Shown: piece by piece, positions 59,966 through 64,000 of the stretch
Layout: each line of letters begins with the position of its first letter
Position numbering within the stretch: position 1 is the stretch's first letter
DNA from: Trema orientale
Lineage: Eukaryota > Streptophyta > Magnoliopsida > Rosales > Cannabaceae
Length of the DNA: 64,000 bases
Assembly: GCA_002914845.1 (NCBI GenBank)
Contig: JXTC01000003.1
Coordinates: forward strand, 1,800,509-1,864,508
Reading direction: 5' to 3'
Translations under genes and position numbers: made by a program
Notes under the pieces: model-generated
Told to the model about the DNA's origin: nothing
Database searches by the model: none
The model's input: only the letters and a program-made list of their open reading frames with translations

Positions 59966-60199
59966 TAGTAAACCTCGCTTATGAACTACTTCACTATATA
60001 GTATAGGTGTTATTTTGGAGGTTTAAACAACAGGGTAATTTTTGTTGTTGTGTGGCATATATTAACCTCTTTTGGAAGTAGACGATACATATGTAGTCTT
60101 AGATTTTATTGTAAAAGATTCTACTTAAAAGTATGCAGAATACTGGCTTATAATATGTAGTCTTATAATATGTAGAATACTTGCTTATAATATATATAT

Positions 60200-60413
60200 G
60201 GGTTTGGTTTAAATGGTTACAACAATATTTACCTATAGATGGTTACAATGGTTTAAGCCGTTAGATCTAATATCCTACGGTGGTGATTAGTTTGGTAGTT
60301 GGCCAAAAAAATTTAATGCTATTTATTACCATCAAAAAATTTTAATGCTATCAATACTTTTTTTAGTATCCATTCATGGTCACAAAAAAATTGTAACCAT
60401 TGAGAAGTCCTCC
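60200..60413. mobile_element. TA-flanked MITE of a second type
   Basis: The arms share AATGGTTACAA near both ends (inverted), and (TA)n tracts abut it (60189-60199, 60414-60428). Its sequence differs from the CAATCCAATAGG family, but its habit of sitting in TA repeats is the same. It lies inside the Harbinger element. Confidence 0.5.
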
Positions 60414-61318
60414 TATATATATATATATGATGGACATGTCAAATGCTTGTTATGGGGATGGAAAATTTGTAAGAAAAATTATAACACTTGTGTTCACTGA
60501 TGTAATAGTCTAAGTCGTAATATTTTTGGCTACAAAACATTACTAACCACGTAGTTCCCACATGCGTCTTTGTATCTTTACATGCCAAATCTATTTATAG
60601 CTAGATACCTGATAATTTAGCTAAGGGTGCATTATCGGTAATAAATATATTTACTTCCAAAGTAATCTCCATACTTTTGTAAATGCTAATCAAGTTATCC
60701 ATGTGAGATACAGGGTGAGCCTCTACAACAAAAGGTAGAAGGCACCGAAAAATAAAAAGTTAAGAGAAGAATTGACAAAGTCAACAAGTTCTAAGACAAC
60801 AAAAAAAAGACACAGCGTCTTAGATCCGATATTCCCAGTTTATACTAGCCTGATATCAAATATTTGTACTATAGCTTATACAACTTTTAGTTCAGGTGGT
60901 GTCTTTTTATATGGAGAAGATGAAATAAAGCTCCCTATCATATTTTGAGCTTATATTTTTTTTGACGTTGCAGGAATTATTTTCAGTCTATTATTATTGT
61001 AGTAAATATCAAATAATAAATAATTATTTAAATTAATTAAACATTATATTTTTTATCTAAACATGAGAATTTTAATTAATTAAATTAATAGCTTTTAGAT
61101 CAATTAAATCTCAATAATTAAAAAATATATTAAATTGTAAAAACATGGGTATTTTGGTCATTGTAATACAATTCTATTCCATTCCAATGTTTAATTAAAC
61201 AAAGTAATTCTCATTCCAATATTGATTCCAAATTTCAACTAAACAATGGAATATCATTCCCATTCCTATTTCAGTTCCCATTACAATTCTAATTCCATTC
61301 TACGAACCAAACACAACC

Positions 61319-61739
61319 TGAATACATATCTCACCAGCTCTCCCCCTTTTTTTTCTTTTCTTATTTATTATTTATTAGTATCTCCACTAGTGCTTTATTA
61401 ATTTATCAAAATATCAATAGATAAGAGTAAATGTGTATTAGTTGTGTTCACTATTTTTTTTAATAAAAAAGTACTAAACACTTAAGCTAATATGAGTGAT
61501 GCGACATAGTCATGTTATGTTTTTATAAAAAAAAAAAAAATTTATTTTAGAAACTTGTGTATTACTTTTCAAGTCAAAATGGGTGTACAATAATACCATG
61601 ATAATTTATGTTATGCTTCTGTATCCTGTGATGGAAGTTTGAAGGCTTTTTAAGTTTTTTCACTGTGGTAACTTTGTGAAGCTAATTAATGGGGGTATAT
61701 ACCGCACTATCATAGTGGCATGGGAATTTGATGACAGTG
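61319..61739. other. Intergenic AT-rich DNA
   Basis: Nothing recognised apart from an A run at about 61528-61541. Confidence 0.4.
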
Positions 61740-62093
61740 TTTTTTTTTTTTTTTGCTCTGGAAAACAAAATTTATTAAGAAAACATGTCAAAAGAGATTA
61801 GTGGCCATATGAGGGGGCACCTTCCAAAAAGAAAAAGTACAAGATTGTTTAGATAATAAAGCCCATTTTGCTACTATATGAGTAGAGTAATTCATCAACT
61901 TGGGAATCCAAAATACATTACAGGTACAAGACGTTAACAGAAAAATAACATTAAAAGAAATATGAGCAAGGCGCCACGCCGGGGATCTTTGATCTACTAT
62001 TGCTGAAATCATCTTCTTAGAGTCTAAGAAAAGTTGTGCGTTATGCCAATTCCTTCCTGCACAGTGTAATAATTCCTCAAAATCTTGAGTGAA
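61740..62093 (-). mobile_element. 5'-truncated LINE, RNase H end
   Basis: On the minus strand an open frame of about 100 residues runs from near 62093 to 61788. It has LFLDSKKMISAIVDQ, CNVFWIPKLMNYSTHIVAKWAL and FWKVPPHM, matching the end of the RNase H domain that closes ORF2 of plant L1-type LINEs. It is followed by AATAAATTTTG and a poly-A tail (poly-T on the plus strand, 61740-61754). The missing 5' part is typical of LINE insertion. The last Asp/His region looks diverged. No certain target duplication was found. Confidence 0.7.
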
Positions 62094-62879
62094 AGTTCAA
62101 TTGCTTTTAAATACTAATTTGCTTTTGAATACTAGTAACCAAAGTAAAATAAAGAGGAAAATTAAAGGAAAAAAAAGAGATATTAGTTTATTGTTATTAT
62201 TAATAAGTAACTAGTAGATGAATATGAGCTTGGTGTTTGGAGGAGACTTTTAGTTCATGGTTAGTTGTAATAGTTTTTTTTTTTTTTTTTTTTTGTTGTG
62301 CTGAAGGACATGGTTATTGGTAACTTGTAACCAGATTAATTATTAGTTACTAGTAACCTAAGTAACTAGGGGTGATTAGAAGTATGAACTTTTTACAAAC
62401 TCACTTCACGAAAATAAACTCATGCTGATAGTTTTTTAGAATTTACACCCTTTAACTTAAAATTTTGTTGTGAAGACAACTATGCCCTTAGAGCCCACTA
62501 GGATAATATCATATTTTATTTGTTTTTTTTTTCACCATCTTCATCATCTTCTTCGCCTTTTTTTTTTTTTGCTTCTTCATCCCATCATACATTAACTCAT
62601 ATAATGATTTGGTTCATTTTTCGTCCATTAATGGTGAAGAACGTGGTCAACTTCCTCATTGTACTATCTTCTTCAAGCTTTCTTCCATTTGCAATATTTT
62701 AGTTTCGCATCAAGTTAAAAAAACGTTCATAAATCCTTTTTTCTTCAAAAATTTTGTATAATTGGTAGATTCAAAGGTACTTTTAAGTAAGAATTAAAAC
62801 TATAATGAAAAGTCAAAAGTTTGTAGGTAATTTTTGAGCTTAGAAATCTCTAAACTGCAATCGGAATTGCAGAATACGA
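62094..62879. other. Non-genic AT-rich DNA
   Basis: Contains a T run (about 62274-62294) and an open frame at 62520 without domain. Nothing else could be supported. Confidence 0.4.
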
Positions 62880-62922
62880 AGATCTGGGTTGAAAAAGATG
62901 CCCAGATTTTCAACCCAGATCT
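62880..62922. repeat. Perfect 16-bp inverted repeat
   Basis: AGATCTGGGTTGAAAA (62880-62895) faces its exact inverse at 62907-62922 with an 11-base loop. It may mark the end of the TCGA-rich repeat region that follows. Confidence 0.85.
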
Positions 62923-63480
62923 GGCAAGACAAAGATGTCGAGTTGCTAAACACCTTGTCGACCGCTCGACATACAGTACTTTCTAGACAACGCTTGACAC
63001 CATTGTCGAGCAATGTCACAATCAATGTCGATCTAGTCGCTCGACAACACTTCGACCTTGCTAGACAACCCTATCGAGTAGTATCTCAATACAATCGAAT
63101 TAGGCACTAGACACACTCTTTTCCATACTAGACATCTCAATCTGGCATCTAGACAAACATGTCTGGCATACTAAACTCTACTGTCGAGTCATTTTCCATA
63201 ATGCACAATTTTGACTCGATAGTTTTGTTTAGCAAATAAACATACATGTCTAGCCATTAAAAATAAATGTAAATATTCTTTTTAGGGACTTATAAAAGAC
63301 GCTCAAATCTAGCTAAAAAAGGGTGTCGAGTATGCTAAACATCCCTATCTGACATTCTAAATACCCTTATCTGGCATAATATACTTCATTGCCGAGCTAT
63401 TTTCCATAATGCACAATGTTTACTCGATAGTTTTGTCTAGCTAATAGACATCGATGTCGAGTAGCTAGACGCCATGTCTA
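62923..63480. repeat. TCGA/CTAGAC-rich repeat region
   Basis: Dense GTCGAG, CTCGAC, TCTAGAC and GTCTAG words in both orientations. Two diverged copies of a block of about 80 bp (CTGGCATACTAAAC.., CATTTTCCATAATGCAC, CTCGATAGTTTTGT) start at 63163 and 63371. Non-coding. Probably the body of an unclassified repeat element. Confidence 0.6.
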
Positions 63481-63488
63481 ACTTGACT

Positions 63489-64000
63489 AAGTTTCTAGTA
63501 ATACGAATAATAGATTGTATATTTTCAATATTTTAAAAATTTAAGATAGTGACTAACAAAATGACCAAGTTTCTAGTAATACGAATAATAAAGTAACTAC
63601 GTTTCTAGTAATATGGATGACATATTTTCAATATTTTGATATAGATTGCATGTTTTCAATACTTTAGAAAGTTAAGATAGTAACTAAAAAGATGACTAGG
63701 TTTCAAATAATATGAATAATGAAGTGACTAAGCTTTTAGTAATATGGATGACATATTTTCAATAATTTGATATGGATTGCATATTTTCAATATTTTAAAA
63801 AATTAAGAGAGTGACTAACAAGATGACTAAGTGTCTAATAATATGAATAATGAAATGACAAAATTCCTAGTAATATGGATGGCATATTTTCAATATTTTG
63901 ATATGGATTATATATTTTCAATATTTTAAAAATTTAAGATAGTGACTAACAAAATGACTACGTTTCTAGTAATACGAATAATAAAGTGATTAAGTTCTAG
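63489..64000. repeat. Satellite array, 131-bp period, continuing past the window
   Basis: Units start at 63489 (short, 78 bp), 63567, 63698, 63829 and 63960; the last three intervals are exactly 131 bp. Shared words include TCTAGTAATACGAATAAT, AATATGGATGACATATTTTC and GATAGTGACTAACAAAATGA. Units differ at perhaps one base in ten by eye. The array runs off the window edge. Confidence 0.85.

Larger units (their letters stand above)
55805..61318 (+). mobile_element. PIF/Harbinger transposon, 5.5 kb
   Basis: The left end TGGCCTGTTTGGTTCACTGG and the inverted right end GGTTGTGTTTGGTTCGTAG are related. TGA lies outside both (55802-55804, 61319-61321), a tentative 3-bp duplication that departs from the usual TTA/TAA. 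Inside are the two genes expected for an autonomous PIF/Harbinger element: a DDE transposase (broken) and a Myb/SANT-like protein (open). A (TA)n tract of about 57 bp lies at 56638-56694 and a TA-flanked MITE at about 60200-60413. Confidence 0.7.

Overview
The window is nuclear DNA from a flowering plant, most likely a eudicot. It is AT-rich, with spliced genes in plant exon layouts (a GARP/HHO-type transcription factor, an LARP6-type RNA-binding protein with a PAM2 motif, a four-exon class III peroxidase), one nuclear tRNA-Ile(AAU), and dense nested DNA transposons, MITEs and retroelement remnants. Nothing bacterial, organellar or viral was seen. I could not assign a genus.

Layout. 1-1100: AT-rich DNA and an LTR-like stretch. 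1132-1746: a non-autonomous hAT element. 1790-8368: a CACTA-type end split by a 6.3-kb hAT element (2029-8317, 8-bp target duplication GTTAATAA) that carries a decayed BED/RNase H-like/hATC transposase and two further insertions. 8.4-30 kb: gene-poor. It holds a 1.1-kb CACTA-type element full of ACGT-core repeats (13060-14177), several copies of a MITE family flanked by (TA)n tracts, a probable solo LTR (19925-20515), and MULE-, Harbinger- and hAT-type MITEs.

30.65-32.92 kb: HHO-type GARP transcription factor, 5 exons, intact. 41.64-44.26 kb: LARP6b/c-type protein, 10 exons, intact. 44840-44913: tRNA-Ile(AAU), followed directly by three tandem copies of a roughly 0.6-kb repeat. 49.50-52.15 kb: secreted class III peroxidase, 4 exons, intact. 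Between these genes are further MITEs, several with clear target-site duplications.

55.8-61.3 kb: a PIF/Harbinger element. Its DDE transposase is broken by stop codons and its C-terminal coding end appears to lie inverted, but its Myb/SANT-like partner gene is still open. 61.7-62.1 kb: 5'-truncated LINE tail (RNase H end). 62.9-63.5 kb: a repeat region rich in TCGA. 63.49-64.0 kb: the start of a satellite with a 131-bp period that runs off the window.

The three host genes have no evident functional link: one controls transcription, one binds RNA, one acts in the cell wall. The rest is a well-preserved record of nested transposition whose order can be read from target duplications. Two single ambiguous bases (33036, 58621) mark places where the assembly may be imperfect.
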